From NCBI GenBank assembly GCA_021462855.1, contig JAJTXQ010000014.1, forward strand, positions 230,042 to 294,041: 64,000 bases of DNA, given 5' to 3'. The notes under the pieces were generated by a model. That model saw nothing but the letters and a program-made list of their open reading frames with translations, was not told the origin of the DNA and searched no databases. How positions within the stretch are numbered: the first letter of the stretch is position 1; each line of letters opens with the position of its first letter. Of this stretch, positions 54,228-63,993 are shown one piece after another. The position numbers and the translations under genes are program-made. The stretch is from Dehalococcoidia bacterium. Lineage in GTDB: Bacteria > Chloroflexota > Dehalococcoidia > DSTF01 > JACRBR01.

Positions 54228-54891
54228 CGCCGGCTCCCGTTTCCGTCACGACGAGCTCCGCATCGAACACGCGCGCGAACGAGCGTGCCAGCGCGTCCTG
54301 CACGTCGCCGGCGCCGTACGTCACGCCGGCCTGCTCGCGCATCGACGTCACGCGCACGCCGGCGAGGCCGCACGGCACGATTCGGTCGAACCACGAGAGG
54401 TCGACATCGACGTTCAGCGCGAACCCGTGCATCGTCACGCCACGCGCGACGCGCACCCCGATGGCGCCGATCTTCGCGTCGCCGCACCAGGCGCCGGGCC
54501 GCCCCGCACTGCGATCCGCCGCGATGCCGAACTCCGCCAGCGCGCCGAGCATCACCTGCTCGAGGCGCCGCACGTGCGCCGCGGGCCCCTCGCCGCGCGC
54601 GCGCAGGTTGATGATTGGATAGCCGACGACCTGGCCCGGCCCGTGGAACGTGATATCGCCGCCGCGGTCACTCTGGACCACCTCGGCGCCCGCGGCGCGG
54701 AGCAGGCCCTCGGGCGTGGTCATGCTGCCGGTGTCGCCGCGCGAGCCGAGCGTGTACACGGGCGGGTGTTCGAGGAGGATCAGCGTGCCCGGCGCGCCGC
54801 CGCGCACTTCATCGGCGATGCGCTGCTGCATGCGCCACGCGTCGCGGTATGCGACGCGGCCGGGCCGGAGCAGGGTGATGCGGGTTCCCAC
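54217..54891 (-). CDS. lipB: Octanoyl-ACP:protein N-octanoyltransferase LipB
   Basis: A 224-residue transferase that moves octanoate from acyl carrier protein to lipoyl domains. Motifs: [51 protein letters not shown] (conserved Lys) and [13 protein letters not shown] (catalytic Cys). A GTG start (54889-54891) has AAGGA upstream. It is the first gene of the operon that runs lipB-lipA-lpd-pdhA-pdhB-pdhC. A CATAAT on the minus strand at 54924-54919 could be its -10 element, though no -35 was recognised. Confidence 0.95.
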   Translation of the reverse strand: MGTRITLLRPGRVAYRDAWRMQQRIADEVRGGAPGTLILLEHPPVYTLGSRGDTGSMTTPEGLLRAAGAEVVQSDRGGDITFHGPGQVVGYPIINLRARGEGPAAHVRRLEQVMLGALAEFGIAADRSAGRPGAWCGDAKIGAIGVRVARGVTMHGFALNVDVDLSWFDRIVPCGLAGVRVTSMREQAGVTYGAGDVQDALARSFARVFDAELVVTETGAGVGS

Positions 54892-55055
54892 GGCCTGTCC
54901 TTCGCGATGCGGTGCCAGATTATGAGCTTATCACACACCCTCGCGGCCCTCGGGCGGTATCGGCGAAACCCGCATAAGGCCGCGCGTTCAGCAACACAGC
55001 GTCCATCGATCCGAAGGTACGCCCACGCACGCGCGACGTCGATTGATGCGGTCGA

Positions 55056-55661
55056 CTACGATGCGCGGCGGTAGGCCGGCGGCCGCAGCCAGGGATGCTT
55101 GCGGCGCCGCAGCGCGTCGATCGCCTCGCGGTCACGCGGGTAGCCGAGCACGGCGGTGCGCCCGCGCTCCGGCTCGATGTTCATCCCCTCCGCCTCGATG
55201 TCCGGCAACAGCACGCCGGCAAGGTGTTCCCGAAGCCGCGCGACCACGTCGCACGGGAGCAGCTCCTGCCCGTGCGCGCGGAGCGCCTCCGTCGCGAACT
55301 CCGTTGCGAGCGGCCAGTCGACCGGCGCCAAATCGAACAACACGACGACGAATTGCCGCCCGCCGAGGTCCGCGCGCATCGCTTCGTTGTCGAGCCGCGC
55401 GAAGAACGCCTCGGCATCGCGGTACTCCGGGTTGCGCGGCGGGCCGCCGTGCTGCTGCCCGTCGTCGTCGCCATCGACGAAGGCCTCGCCAGCGCCACCA
55501 CCGCCGGTGTTCTTGCTGCGTGCCCGCAGCCACGCGCGCACGTCGTCGAACCGGCCCGGCAGCTCGATGGCCATGACGCCCGGGGGCAACGCCTCATCGA
55601 GCGAGGTCACGACGTCGATGATCTCGCCGGTGTGCGACTCGACGAGCGCGAAGAACGCCAT
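55056..55661 (-). CDS. Hypothetical protein
   Basis: A 201-residue soluble protein not recognised with confidence. It has an acidic, Gly-rich linker (about 50-75) and a C-terminal region CDVVARLREHLAGVLLPD. That region is vaguely like the strand-loop of a GGDEF domain with the GGDEF box lost, so a decayed signalling domain is one possibility. AGGAGG lies 6 bases before the ATG, which supports a real gene. It follows the glycosyltransferase-DUF3179 gene by 48 bases on the same strand. Residues 160-185 are rich in Arg and Glu. Confidence 0.6.
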   Translation of the reverse strand: MAFFALVESHTGEIIDVVTSLDEALPPGVMAIELPGRFDDVRAWLRARSKNTGGGGAGEAFVDGDDDGQQHGGPPRNPEYRDAEAFFARLDNEAMRADLGGRQFVVVLFDLAPVDWPLATEFATEALRAHGQELLPCDVVARLREHLAGVLLPDIEAEGMNIEPERGRTAVLGYPRDREAIDALRRRKHPWLRPPAYRRAS

Positions 55662-55709
55662 CGCGCACCTCCTGCCAGGATCATCGGCTCGGCGCGGACG
55701 GCTCCGCTG

Positions 55710-58700
55710 CTACGGGAGCGGCTCGGGGATGATGAGTTCGGCATCCGGGTACAGCGCGGCGATGCTGAACCAAAAGCCCTGCACCGCCACGACCGGTTCG
55801 AGCCGCTGGCCGGCGTCCGGCCCCTCGAGCGCGGCGCCGAAGAAGTCCCAGCGCGAAGATGTCGCGTCGTCGATGAACCCCTCCGGGACGTTCGCCGGGT
55901 TATCGAAGGCCCGGCCGCCATCCCGTGTACCGGCGAACGCGACTGCGCTGCCGACCATGCGCGAGTCCCACGGGCGCGCGCGCTCCAGCATCGACCGCAC
56001 GTTCCAGTCGAAGAACACGACGAGCGAGCGCCCGCCTGATTCGACTTCGAACGCGCGCAGACGCTTGTCCTTCGGGTCGGGGAACGGCACCGCGACCGGC
56101 CGCCCGCCACCCTCGATCAGCAGCACGCGCTGCATCGCCGGCAGGCGACCGTCGATGGCGGCGCGCGTGAACAGCGCCTTGCCGCCCGGCGTGTCGTAGC
56201 CGAGGTACGGGTTGCGGTCGTAGCGGCTGTCGGTGGTGAGCGCGCGCCCCTGCGGATACGACGAACGGAACGCCGCCCACGAGCTCACGGTGAACGTCGC
56301 CGGCGCGAGCCGCTGGCCGTTCAGCTCGCCGGCGATCGCCTCGCCGGTGGCCTGCTGCCACCATGTCTCGGTTTCGCGGTCGTAGATGATGGCGTTGCCG
56401 TGCCGCAGCAGCCCGCTCACCCCGAGCGTCAGCGTCCGCCCGCCGGGGTCGCGGCGGAACACGCGCGGCGTCGAGCCGATCGTGTCGTAGGACACCGCAA
56501 CCGGCACACCCGCGATGACGTCGTTGACCACGCCGTTCCACATCAGCACGCGCAGCGGATACGCGCGCCCGCCCTCCCCGTCATCGATCACCACGACGGG
56601 CTCGAAGTCCGACACGTCCGTCGCCGTGACCGGTGCGAACGTCGGGCTATCGATCGGTGCGAAGGCGTCTTTCGTCTGCCCCTGCACCACCTCGCCCAGG
56701 ACGGCGGCGTCCGGGTTCGTGCGCCAGTCGCCGGCGACGTCCTCCGGCCGCAGCCCGCGCGGCGTGTCGGTCGCAGGCACGAACGCGACCTTCGTCCCGC
56801 CGCTCTCGTCCACGGCGTAGCGGAAGTCGCTGCCATCGCCCGTCGCGCCGAGCTCCATCCGCTTCGAGATGGGCATCATCTCCGGCGACAGCGCCTCGCC
56901 GACGGCCACGCACCCGACGCCGCCGGTGAGCGGGTACGGCTGGTAGGCCATCGGCCCTTCCGCGCGCGAGATCTGCACCGGCTTCTCACTGCCCATGCCG
57001 AAGAACTTCCACAGTCCGTCGATCACTGGCTCCGGCGCCTGCGTGTACGTGATCGCGCGCAGCGGCGCCTCGCGACACGCCGGCCGCGTCAGCTCGCGCA
57101 CGATCACCGTCTCCGGCGTTGTCGGGCTGTGTTCCGCCGAGTACCCGAAGAACCGCTGCCCGTTGATGATGAACACGATCACGCCGAGCGCGACGGCGCC
57201 GCCGATCGTCAACGCCCACTCGGCCCGTTGCGCGCGTATCACGCGCCCGAGCGACGCCATCAGCCGGTCCGCCGCGATGCCCGCGAACGCCGCCATCGGC
57301 GGTAGCGCATAGTGCATGCGCGAGATCGACACGAAGTCGTACTCCGACATCAACCCGGCAACGGTCCCCGCGATGATCAGCCAGGCGATGAGCACGCGCG
57401 AGCCATACTCGTTGAGCCGCGCGAACGCGTATACCAGTCCCGCCATGGCGAACGTCACGCTGATGCCGTCCATGAGCGGGCCCGCGGTGTAATGGATGTT
57501 CGCCGGATTGAAGTTAAAGGAGAGGAAGGTGCGTCCCAGGCTTTCGTACATCCGCTCCATCAGCGGATCCTTCGTGACGGTGGCCGACCGGTTGAACATC
57601 TCGTCGATCACGAGCCAGCGGTCCGTAGCGAAGATCGGCAGCGCGAACATCACGAAGCCCGCGCCGACGACGGCGTAAGCGTCGAGCCGGAAATGGCGCC
57701 GTCCCATGAACAGCATCGCCAGCCCGACGATGCCGATCGCCGCGCGCGACGAGTAATACGTATAGAACCCCATGCCCGCGAACAGCCCGGCGGCGAAGAG
57801 CAGCGTGTAGTTCCCGCGCCGCATGCCCGCAACAGCGCACGCGAGCGCTGCGACCGTCGGGAAGAGCGTGAAGATGTTGTCGTAGCCCGTATGGGCGTAC
57901 GCAAACAGGTAGTGCGAGGCGGCGAGGAACAGTGTGCCGAAGATAGCGACGCGCGCACCCGACATCTCGCGCAGAAGCCAGTAGAACACCGGCAGCGTCA
58001 GCACGACCGCCACGACGGACGCCATCTTCCAGCCGAACAGGCTGTCGCCGAACACCCTCAACGACAGCGCCTGGTACGCCGAACTGAGGATCGGGTGCTG
58101 GTCGTACGGCCCCCGCTGGCTGAACCAGTTCAGCGGCTGCCCGTGGAGCACGCGCGAGGCGAAGTCATAGAACGCGCCCTCATCGCCGATCGCCGCGTAC
58201 CGCCACGTGTCGAGGTCGCGCGCGTTGATGCCGATGAAGATGCCGGCGAGCGCCAGCACGTACAGCGCCTCGAACGGCGCTGCCCGCGAGAAGCGCGGCA
58301 TCGCCAGCCGCCCGCGCCCGCGGTCGATGGCGAGAAACGCCGCCAGCGCGAGGGCGATCGAAAGGAAGAAGATCCAGCGATATGAGCCCTCGTAGTGGTC
58401 GTTGTAGAGGCGCAGGTTGAGCCAGCCCCACAGCACGAGCGGCACGCCGAGCAAGGCGTACAGCCGCCATGCCGCGCCCTTCGCGCCGAGATCGCGCCAC
58501 TGGCGGATCGACCAGGCGGCAGACGGCGGCACAACACGGGCGAGGATCAGCCCGCCGGCGACGAACAGCGGCAGCGCGAACTCCAGGCTGTTCCGCGCGC
58601 GGAACGTCCGGTCGAAGTAGCCGCCGAGGCGGCCGGTGAACGGGATGTCGAACGGCGCCGTCACCGCGTCCGCGTGGTACTGCGCGTACCCGACGACGGC

Positions 58701-58802
58701 GATCCCGGCGACGGCGAAGAGGAGCGCGCCCACGTGCGTCACGAAGGCGGGCAGCGCCGGCGCGCGGACCGCGAGGCGCTCCCGCAACTTCAGAACGGTC
58801 AT
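55710..58802 (-). CDS. Fusion: membrane glycosyltransferase (GT39/ArnT-like) with C-terminal DUF3179 domain
   Basis: A 1030-residue protein. The first part (about 1-620) is a polytopic GT-C-type glycosyltransferase: several N-terminal helices, then the acidic loop motif IGDEGAFYDFA (about 205-215) typical of polyprenol-sugar-dependent enzymes, and further helices. After an extracytoplasmic stretch comes a DUF3179 domain (about 700-1030): GRAYPLRVLMWNGVVNDV, VSGLLRHGNAIIYDRETETW, QQATGEAIAG, DRNPYLGYDT and a closing AFDNPANVPEGF/RLEPVVAVQGFWFS. Most DUF3179 proteins have a YCPLC motif after the GVPV strand; here it reads SYDTIGST, so the cysteines are lost. The ATG at 58802 is chosen from the first hydrophobic segment. 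A role in cell-surface glycosylation is likely; the DUF3179 role is unknown. Confidence 0.85.
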   Translation of the reverse strand: MTVLKLRERLAVRAPALPAFVTHVGALLFAVAGIAVVGYAQYHADAVTAPFDIPFTGRLGGYFDRTFRARNSLEFALPLFVAGGLILARVVPPSAAWSIRQWRDLGAKGAAWRLYALLGVPLVLWGWLNLRLYNDHYEGSYRWIFFLSIALALAAFLAIDRGRGRLAMPRFSRAAPFEALYVLALAGIFIGINARDLDTWRYAAIGDEGAFYDFASRVLHGQPLNWFSQRGPYDQHPILSSAYQALSLRVFGDSLFGWKMASVVAVVLTLPVFYWLLREMSGARVAIFGTLFLAASHYLFAYAHTGYDNIFTLFPTVAALACAVAGMRRGNYTLLFAAGLFAGMGFYTYYSSRAAIGIVGLAMLFMGRRHFRLDAYAVVGAGFVMFALPIFATDRWLVIDEMFNRSATVTKDPLMERMYESLGRTFLSFNFNPANIHYTAGPLMDGISVTFAMAGLVYAFARLNEYGSRVLIAWLIIAGTVAGLMSEYDFVSISRMHYALPPMAAFAGIAADRLMASLGRVIRAQRAEWALTIGGAVALGVIVFIINGQRFFGYSAEHSPTTPETVIVRELTRPACREAPLRAITYTQAPEPVIDGLWKFFGMGSEKPVQISRAEGPMAYQPYPLTGGVGCVAVGEALSPEMMPISKRMELGATGDGSDFRYAVDESGGTKVAFVPATDTPRGLRPEDVAGDWRTNPDAAVLGEVVQGQTKDAFAPIDSPTFAPVTATDVSDFEPVVVIDDGEGGRAYPLRVLMWNGVVNDVIAGVPVAVSYDTIGSTPRVFRRDPGGRTLTLGVSGLLRHGNAIIYDRETETWWQQATGEAIAGELNGQRLAPATFTVSSWAAFRSSYPQGRALTTDSRYDRNPYLGYDTPGGKALFTRAAIDGRLPAMQRVLLIEGGGRPVAVPFPDPKDKRLRAFEVESGGRSLVVFFDWNVRSMLERARPWDSRMVGSAVAFAGTRDGGRAFDNPANVPEGFIDDATSSRWDFFGAALEGPDAGQRLEPVVAVQGFWFSIAALYPDAELIIPEPLP

Positions 58803-58993
58803 GCGCTCGCCTCGCGGCGGATGCTTGACGCCTGCATGGTCAGGTCCAGCCCCTTCCCGGCCTCCCGCCGGAATGACGACGCGAATCATACCAGCAACGC
58901 CCCGCCGCGCCCGTTCGTTTCGCTTCCGCGGGTTCACTCGATTGAAAGCAACCTGCGCGACCATCTATCCTCGGCGCGAGGCGGAGGGCCGAC

Positions 58994-60649
58994 ATGTCGA
59001 CAGCGCCGCGTACCAGCGCACTCCAGCGCCTCGCCGACCGCGCCGCGCGCGTCTCGCCCCTGGTCTACGAGGCGGCGTTCGTGCTCGCTGTCACCGCGGC
59101 CGCGCTGCTCCTTCGCACGTGGGACCTGGCGAACTATCCACCGGGATTCCACGGCGACGAGGGCCTGATGGGCCTCGACGCCCAGCGCGTCCTGAAGGAA
59201 GGGTGGATCGGGCCGTGGTTGCCGGCCACGGCGCTCGGTGTCCCGGCCGGCCCGGCGTACTGGACGGCGGCCGTCGTCCGGGCGCTCGGCGACACGCCGG
59301 AGAACGTGCGCTTCGCGCTCGCGCTGCTCGGGACCGCGACCGTGCCCATCGCGTACTTCGCGTTCCGCGCCATGTTCGGGCCGCGCGCGGCTGCGCTCGC
59401 CGCGATCTTCCTCGCCTTCTCGGCGTGGCACATCCACTTCAGCCGCATCGCCTACATCACCGGCTCGCTGCCGCTGATCGTGGTGGCGACGACGCTCGCG
59501 CTGTTCCTGGCGATCAAGCACGGGCGGTGGTGGCTCTTTCTCGTCGCCGGCATCTTCGCGGGACTGAGCGCGTACACATACCAGGCGTACCCGGTGTTCG
59601 TCGCGGCGCTCGGGGTGTTCGCCGCGTGGCTCGGCATCGCCCATTACTTCCCGCGACGGCTGCACCACTACGTGCGCGACATGGCCGCGGCGTTCGGCGG
59701 CTTCTACTTTGCTGCGCTGTCGATGATCAACTACGTGCGCGATCACGAGAACTTCCTCGACACGACGCAACGGCGCAACTCGCTGCGCGAGACGCCGCAG
59801 TGGAAGGAGGCCGACGGCGTCGGCGACAAGTACCGCGTGATCCGCGACCGCGCGCAAGACGCCTTCGGCGCGCTCACGGACACGCCGCGCCTGGACGGCG
59901 TCGACGCCACCGGCGTGGGGCACATGTTCGGCGAGATCACGCTGCTGCTGCTCGCGGTCGGCGTCCTCATCGCGCTATGGAACGTGCGGCGGCTGCCGTA
60001 CGCGTACCTGTTGATCATGCTCGCCGTCCTTCCCGCCGCGGCGGTCATCACCGTCACCGGCGAGTTTCGGCGGATGATCGCGTTCTCGCCGTTCCTCGCC
60101 GTGTTCATGGCGCTGCCGCTCGAGCGCGCGTGGCGCGCCGGCGACGCGCGCACCGGCTGGGGGCGCGCCGCGACGTACGCCGCGATCGCCGCCATCGTCG
60201 CGTGGGTCGGCTGGCGCAATGTCGACTACTACTTCAGCGAGCTCACCACGTCGCAGGAGGCGGACTATGTCTTTGCGACGGAGCTTGCGAGCGCGTCGCG
60301 GTTCATCGATGAGCGGCAGCCGGACAAGGTGGTGCTGTTCTCCGCGCGGTGGGACTACGGCTACCCGACGCGCCTGTACCTCGCGCCCGGCATCCCCGGC
60401 GAGGATCGCTCGCGCGAGCACCGCCGGCGCCCTGATGCGAACACGCCGCCCGACCCGGGCGCGCCGTACGGGCCGCCCGACCCGTTGGCCGCCGATCCGG
60501 CGCAGGACACCCTGTTCGTGTTCATCGGCGCGAACTACATGGCGTTGGCGCCGCTCGTGCAGGCACGCTACCAGGGGACCACGGTGTACATCGGCGAACG
60601 CCACGGCCGCACGCTGTTCAGCGCGGCGCTGGTGCCGCGGCAGCGCTGA
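58994..60649 (+). CDS. Membrane glycosyltransferase (GT39/GT83, ArnT-like)
   Basis: A 551-residue polytopic GT-C glycosyltransferase. After the first helix comes the motif YPPGFHGDEGLMGLDAQRV, whose acidic residues are the expected catalytic and metal site in the first outside loop. About ten more helices follow, then a soluble C-terminal domain. The acceptor could be a protein, lipid or glycan. GGAGG lies 7 bases before the ATG. It is divergent from the glycosyltransferase-DUF3179 fusion with a 191-base gap, and ends one base from the convergent AAA ATPase gene. Confidence 0.88.
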   Translation: MSTAPRTSALQRLADRAARVSPLVYEAAFVLAVTAAALLLRTWDLANYPPGFHGDEGLMGLDAQRVLKEGWIGPWLPATALGVPAGPAYWTAAVVRALGDTPENVRFALALLGTATVPIAYFAFRAMFGPRAAALAAIFLAFSAWHIHFSRIAYITGSLPLIVVATTLALFLAIKHGRWWLFLVAGIFAGLSAYTYQAYPVFVAALGVFAAWLGIAHYFPRRLHHYVRDMAAAFGGFYFAALSMINYVRDHENFLDTTQRRNSLRETPQWKEADGVGDKYRVIRDRAQDAFGALTDTPRLDGVDATGVGHMFGEITLLLLAVGVLIALWNVRRLPYAYLLIMLAVLPAAAVITVTGEFRRMIAFSPFLAVFMALPLERAWRAGDARTGWGRAATYAAIAAIVAWVGWRNVDYYFSELTTSQEADYVFATELASASRFIDERQPDKVVLFSARWDYGYPTRLYLAPGIPGEDRSREHRRRPDANTPPDPGAPYGPPDPLAADPAQDTLFVFIGANYMALAPLVQARYQGTTVYIGERHGRTLFSAALVPRQR

Positions 60650-60650
60650 C

Positions 60651-62003
60651 TTACGCGGCCCGCTCCGTGTCTTCGGCGACCTGGCCATCGCCGAGGTACA
60701 GCGAACACGCCGTATCGATCGATTCGAAGTCGAGCACCGGATCGCGGCCCTGGAACTCCGCTTCATCGATCACCGTGGTGATGATGTCCCGCGCGAAGCA
60801 CCCGTGCGGCGGCGAGACGCCCGGGCGGTACAGCTTGTCCATCAGGTACTCGATCGCGTCCTCCGAGTAGGGCATGGACTTCCGGGCGCAGAATCGGCGC
60901 GTGATCTCGGCGAGCTGGTCGCGGTCAGGATCGGGGATCGCGATCTTGTACGCGATGCGGCGAAGGTACGCCTCGTCCATCAAGTCGCGCAGCGTGAGGT
61001 TGGTCGAGAACACGAGCGTGACATCGAGCGGCAGGCGCACGATCTCGCTCGAGCTGAGCGCGAACGAATCGTAGCCCTGCTCCATCATCAGCACCCAGCG
61101 GTTGAGGATCTCCTTCGGCGATACCTTCTGGCGGCCGAGGTCGTCGATCACGAGCACGCCGCCCTGGGCGACGACCGACAGCGGCGCCTGGTGCACGCCT
61201 TGCGTCGCGTCGTAGCTCATCTCCAGCGCGTCGGCGCCCATGTCGCCTCCGACGATCACGTGCGGGCGGCTCACGGGCAGCCAGCGGCGGTCATGACGGA
61301 GCGCCGTGTCAGCGAACAGCCCCTCGCTCTTCTCCTCGTGCTCCACCTGTGACTTGTGCACGTCCGGGTCGAACACGCGGATCAGCTGCCCGTGGCCGTA
61401 CAGCGCGTGCGGGATGATCACCGTGCCGGCGACGATGCGCGCAATCGATGTGACGATGTCAGTCTTGCCGTTGCCGGACGGGCCGTAGATCATCAGCGCC
61501 CGCCGCGAGAAGAACGCCTGGCCGATCACTTCGATCAGCCGTTCCGACAGGACGATGTGTTCGAGCGCGACGCGGATCTCGTCGAGCGGCGGACGCTTGA
61601 AGCGCCGCACCTGCTCGGCGACTACTTCGTTGTACGTGTGCACCGGCACCGGCGCGACGCCGACGTAGCGGCTGCGCTCGAGCGCCTCGTGCGCGGCGTT
61701 CCGGCCGCGGTCGGTCAGCCGGTAGCGGAACCCGACGCCGCCAGCCGAACCGGAGTCCACGTCGCACAGGTTCTCGCGGTTCAGGCCCGTCACCAACTCA
61801 TCGACGACGCGCGCGTGCAGGCCGGTGACCGTCGAGATCGTGCCGAGCGACGGCATATCGTGCGCCCAGATCGTCTTCAGCACCAGTTCGCGCAGGAACG
61901 CTTCCGGGATGCCCGTTTCCTTGATCGTCACCGGCACGGGCGGCACAAACGCCCACGGGCTCGTGCGCGGCTCTGCAGCTTCGGACTCGGCTTGATGCTG
62001 CAT
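60651..62003 (-). CDS. AAA-family ATPase with N-terminal winged-helix-like domain
   Basis: A 450-residue ATPase. Residues about 35-110 look like a winged helix (ELVLKTIWAHDMPSLGTIS, FRYRLTDRGRNAAHEALERS). The ATPase domain has Walker A GPSGNGKT (174-181), Walker B LVIDD (284-288), a sensor 1-like TLVFSTNLT, and a C-terminal lid with DAIEYLMDKLYRP. No transmembrane part is seen. The specific function is unknown; MoxR-like or transport-associated regulators are possible. It lies back to back with a GGDEF-HD-GYP gene, hinting at a link with cyclic-di-GMP-controlled surface behaviour, but only by position. Confidence 0.78.
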   Translation of the reverse strand: MQHQAESEAAEPRTSPWAFVPPVPVTIKETGIPEAFLRELVLKTIWAHDMPSLGTISTVTGLHARVVDELVTGLNRENLCDVDSGSAGGVGFRYRLTDRGRNAAHEALERSRYVGVAPVPVHTYNEVVAEQVRRFKRPPLDEIRVALEHIVLSERLIEVIGQAFFSRRALMIYGPSGNGKTDIVTSIARIVAGTVIIPHALYGHGQLIRVFDPDVHKSQVEHEEKSEGLFADTALRHDRRWLPVSRPHVIVGGDMGADALEMSYDATQGVHQAPLSVVAQGGVLVIDDLGRQKVSPKEILNRWVLMMEQGYDSFALSSSEIVRLPLDVTLVFSTNLTLRDLMDEAYLRRIAYKIAIPDPDRDQLAEITRRFCARKSMPYSEDAIEYLMDKLYRPGVSPPHGCFARDIITTVIDEAEFQGRDPVLDFESIDTACSLYLGDGQVAEDTERAA

Positions 62004-62148
62004 GTCATTCCACTCCTGACCAGATGTTCGGCGAACGCCCGAAGCCGCCCGATAGGGGAATCACGTAGGGCGGGCACGACGTTCGCGCCGGCCACCGCGC
62101 CTTACGAACGTCCGCGGCCCGGCCGATACTTCGCAGGAGGTTGCCCGA

Positions 62149-63993
62149 GTGACCAACCAATCCCTGCCGGCGCTCGCCAAGCTCGCGCTGGGCGCCACCC
62201 AGCACTCGCCCGCCGCGGACACGCTCGTCCGCAGCCTGGAACTGATCCGCGGGCAGACGGGCGCAGTCGCCGCGCTCATCTTCTACGGCGGAGGCGACGG
62301 GTTCGCCGGCTGCGGCGCCGGCGACGACCCCACGCGCTACCCGCACGACGCGCTCAGCTATCTGCAGCAGCGTCTCATCCAGCTGCGCGTGCCGCTCGCA
62401 TTCAACATCGCCGATGGCGAAGTGCGGTTCATCACGCGCGCGGCCAACAAGCAGCGCCGCGACTTCATCGCGTGGCACATCCCCACCGCGGACAGCTGGA
62501 CCGAGATGCTGGTGCTGCGCGGCTCGTGGCCGGCGGGCGCCGTCGAGCAGCTCATCGAATTCGTCGACTCGGCGATGCCGGCGCTGACGATCATGCTCGA
62601 GCGGTTCGTCGGCGTCGGGCGCAATCAGCGGCTCGAACGACAGATCGCGACGATCTCGAGCAACGTCGAGCTGCTCGGCCGAAGCGCCGAGCTCATCGGC
62701 TCCGTCGCCGCCGCGATGCCGGCGCTGCACGGACTGCCCGACGACCAGGCGGCGATCCTCCGCGCGCTCTCCGAAGAAGCGACGCGCGCGCTGGAGGAGG
62801 TGCGCGTGAACCGCGACCTGATGCAGTCCCACCTGCGCCTCCAGGAGTACACGTCGAGGCTCGAACGCGCCGTGCAGGTCGAACGCCAGCACGCGAGCAC
62901 CGATGCCCTCACCGGGCTGATGAACCACCGTGGCGCGCTGCACTTGCTCGACGCCGCGTTCGCCTCGGCAGCGGCTGACGGCGCGCCGCTCTCGCTGCTG
63001 ATGGGCGATATCGACGGCTTCAAGCTGTTCAACGACACGTACGGCCACGTCATGGGCGACAACGTGCTGAAGCTCGTCGCCGACGTCGCGCGGAAGGCCG
63101 CCGAGCCGCGCGGCACGGTGTGCCGCTACGGCGGCGATGAGTTCATCATCATCCTCCCCGGCGTCGGCAGGGCCGGCGCGGCCGCGATCGCGCACGACCT
63201 CACCGAGCGGCTTGGCAAGACGGAGTTCCGCGCCGACGACAACGCGCCGGTGCCCGTCGGCATGTCGCTCGGCGTCGCAAGCTTCCCGGAGGACACCGAC
63301 TCGCCGTCCAAGCTCGTCGCCCTCGCCGACGCCGCGATGTACGCCGCAAAGCGGACGTGGCAGTCCGCCGATGGCAAGGCCGTCTCAGGGATCGAGGACA
63401 CGACGTTCGGCGTCCTCGATAGCCTGGTGCAGGCGGTCGACGCGAAAGACAGCTACACGAAGGTGCACTGCGACATCGTCGCCGAGTACGCCGTGAAACT
63501 CGCCGAGCGGATGAGCCTGTCCGAGGAATCGAAGCGCGCACTGCGCATCGCCGGGCTGCTGCACGACATCGGCAAGCTGGCGGTCCCCGACGAGATCCTG
63601 AAGAAGCCCGGGCCGCTCACGGAGGACGAGTACAGCGTGATGCAGCGCCACGTCGTGATCGGCGAGGTGCTGATCCGCGAGGTGCCGCAGCTGAAGGAAG
63701 TGATCCAGGCCGTCGCCTGCCACCACGAGCGTTACGACGGCACCGGCTACCCGCGCGGCCTCAAGGGCGATGACATCCCGCTGATCGGCCGCATCATCAC
63801 CATCGCCGACGCGTATTCGGCGATGTGCCTCGACCGCCCATATCGCAAAGGCATGAGCCACGATCGCGTGCTCAACGAGCTCGTCGCCGCCGCCGGCATC
63901 CAGTTCGACCCGCAGATCACGCAGGTGTTCGTCGAGCTGCTGCTCGAAGAGCAGCTCGAGCGCCAGCGCCGCGACGCGCGCTCCGTCGCGTAG
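62149..63993 (+). CDS. GGDEF-HD-GYP cyclic-di-GMP signalling protein
   Basis: A 614-residue soluble protein. The N-terminal part (about 1-240) is a GAF-like sensor followed by a coiled helix. A GGDEF domain (about 250-400) has an intact CRYGGDEFIIILPG. The C-terminal HD-GYP domain (about 415-600) has LLHDIGKL and HHERYDGTGYP, the full set for a cyclic-di-GMP phosphodiesterase. It could make and break the messenger. The start is GTG 62149, with CAGGAGGT 7 bases upstream. It is the second cyclic-di-GMP protein in the window, besides the GGDEF-EAL protein at 25537. Confidence 0.95.
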   Translation: MTNQSLPALAKLALGATQHSPAADTLVRSLELIRGQTGAVAALIFYGGGDGFAGCGAGDDPTRYPHDALSYLQQRLIQLRVPLAFNIADGEVRFITRAANKQRRDFIAWHIPTADSWTEMLVLRGSWPAGAVEQLIEFVDSAMPALTIMLERFVGVGRNQRLERQIATISSNVELLGRSAELIGSVAAAMPALHGLPDDQAAILRALSEEATRALEEVRVNRDLMQSHLRLQEYTSRLERAVQVERQHASTDALTGLMNHRGALHLLDAAFASAAADGAPLSLLMGDIDGFKLFNDTYGHVMGDNVLKLVADVARKAAEPRGTVCRYGGDEFIIILPGVGRAGAAAIAHDLTERLGKTEFRADDNAPVPVGMSLGVASFPEDTDSPSKLVALADAAMYAAKRTWQSADGKAVSGIEDTTFGVLDSLVQAVDAKDSYTKVHCDIVAEYAVKLAERMSLSEESKRALRIAGLLHDIGKLAVPDEILKKPGPLTEDEYSVMQRHVVIGEVLIREVPQLKEVIQAVACHHERYDGTGYPRGLKGDDIPLIGRIITIADAYSAMCLDRPYRKGMSHDRVLNELVAAAGIQFDPQITQVFVELLLEEQLERQRRDARSVA

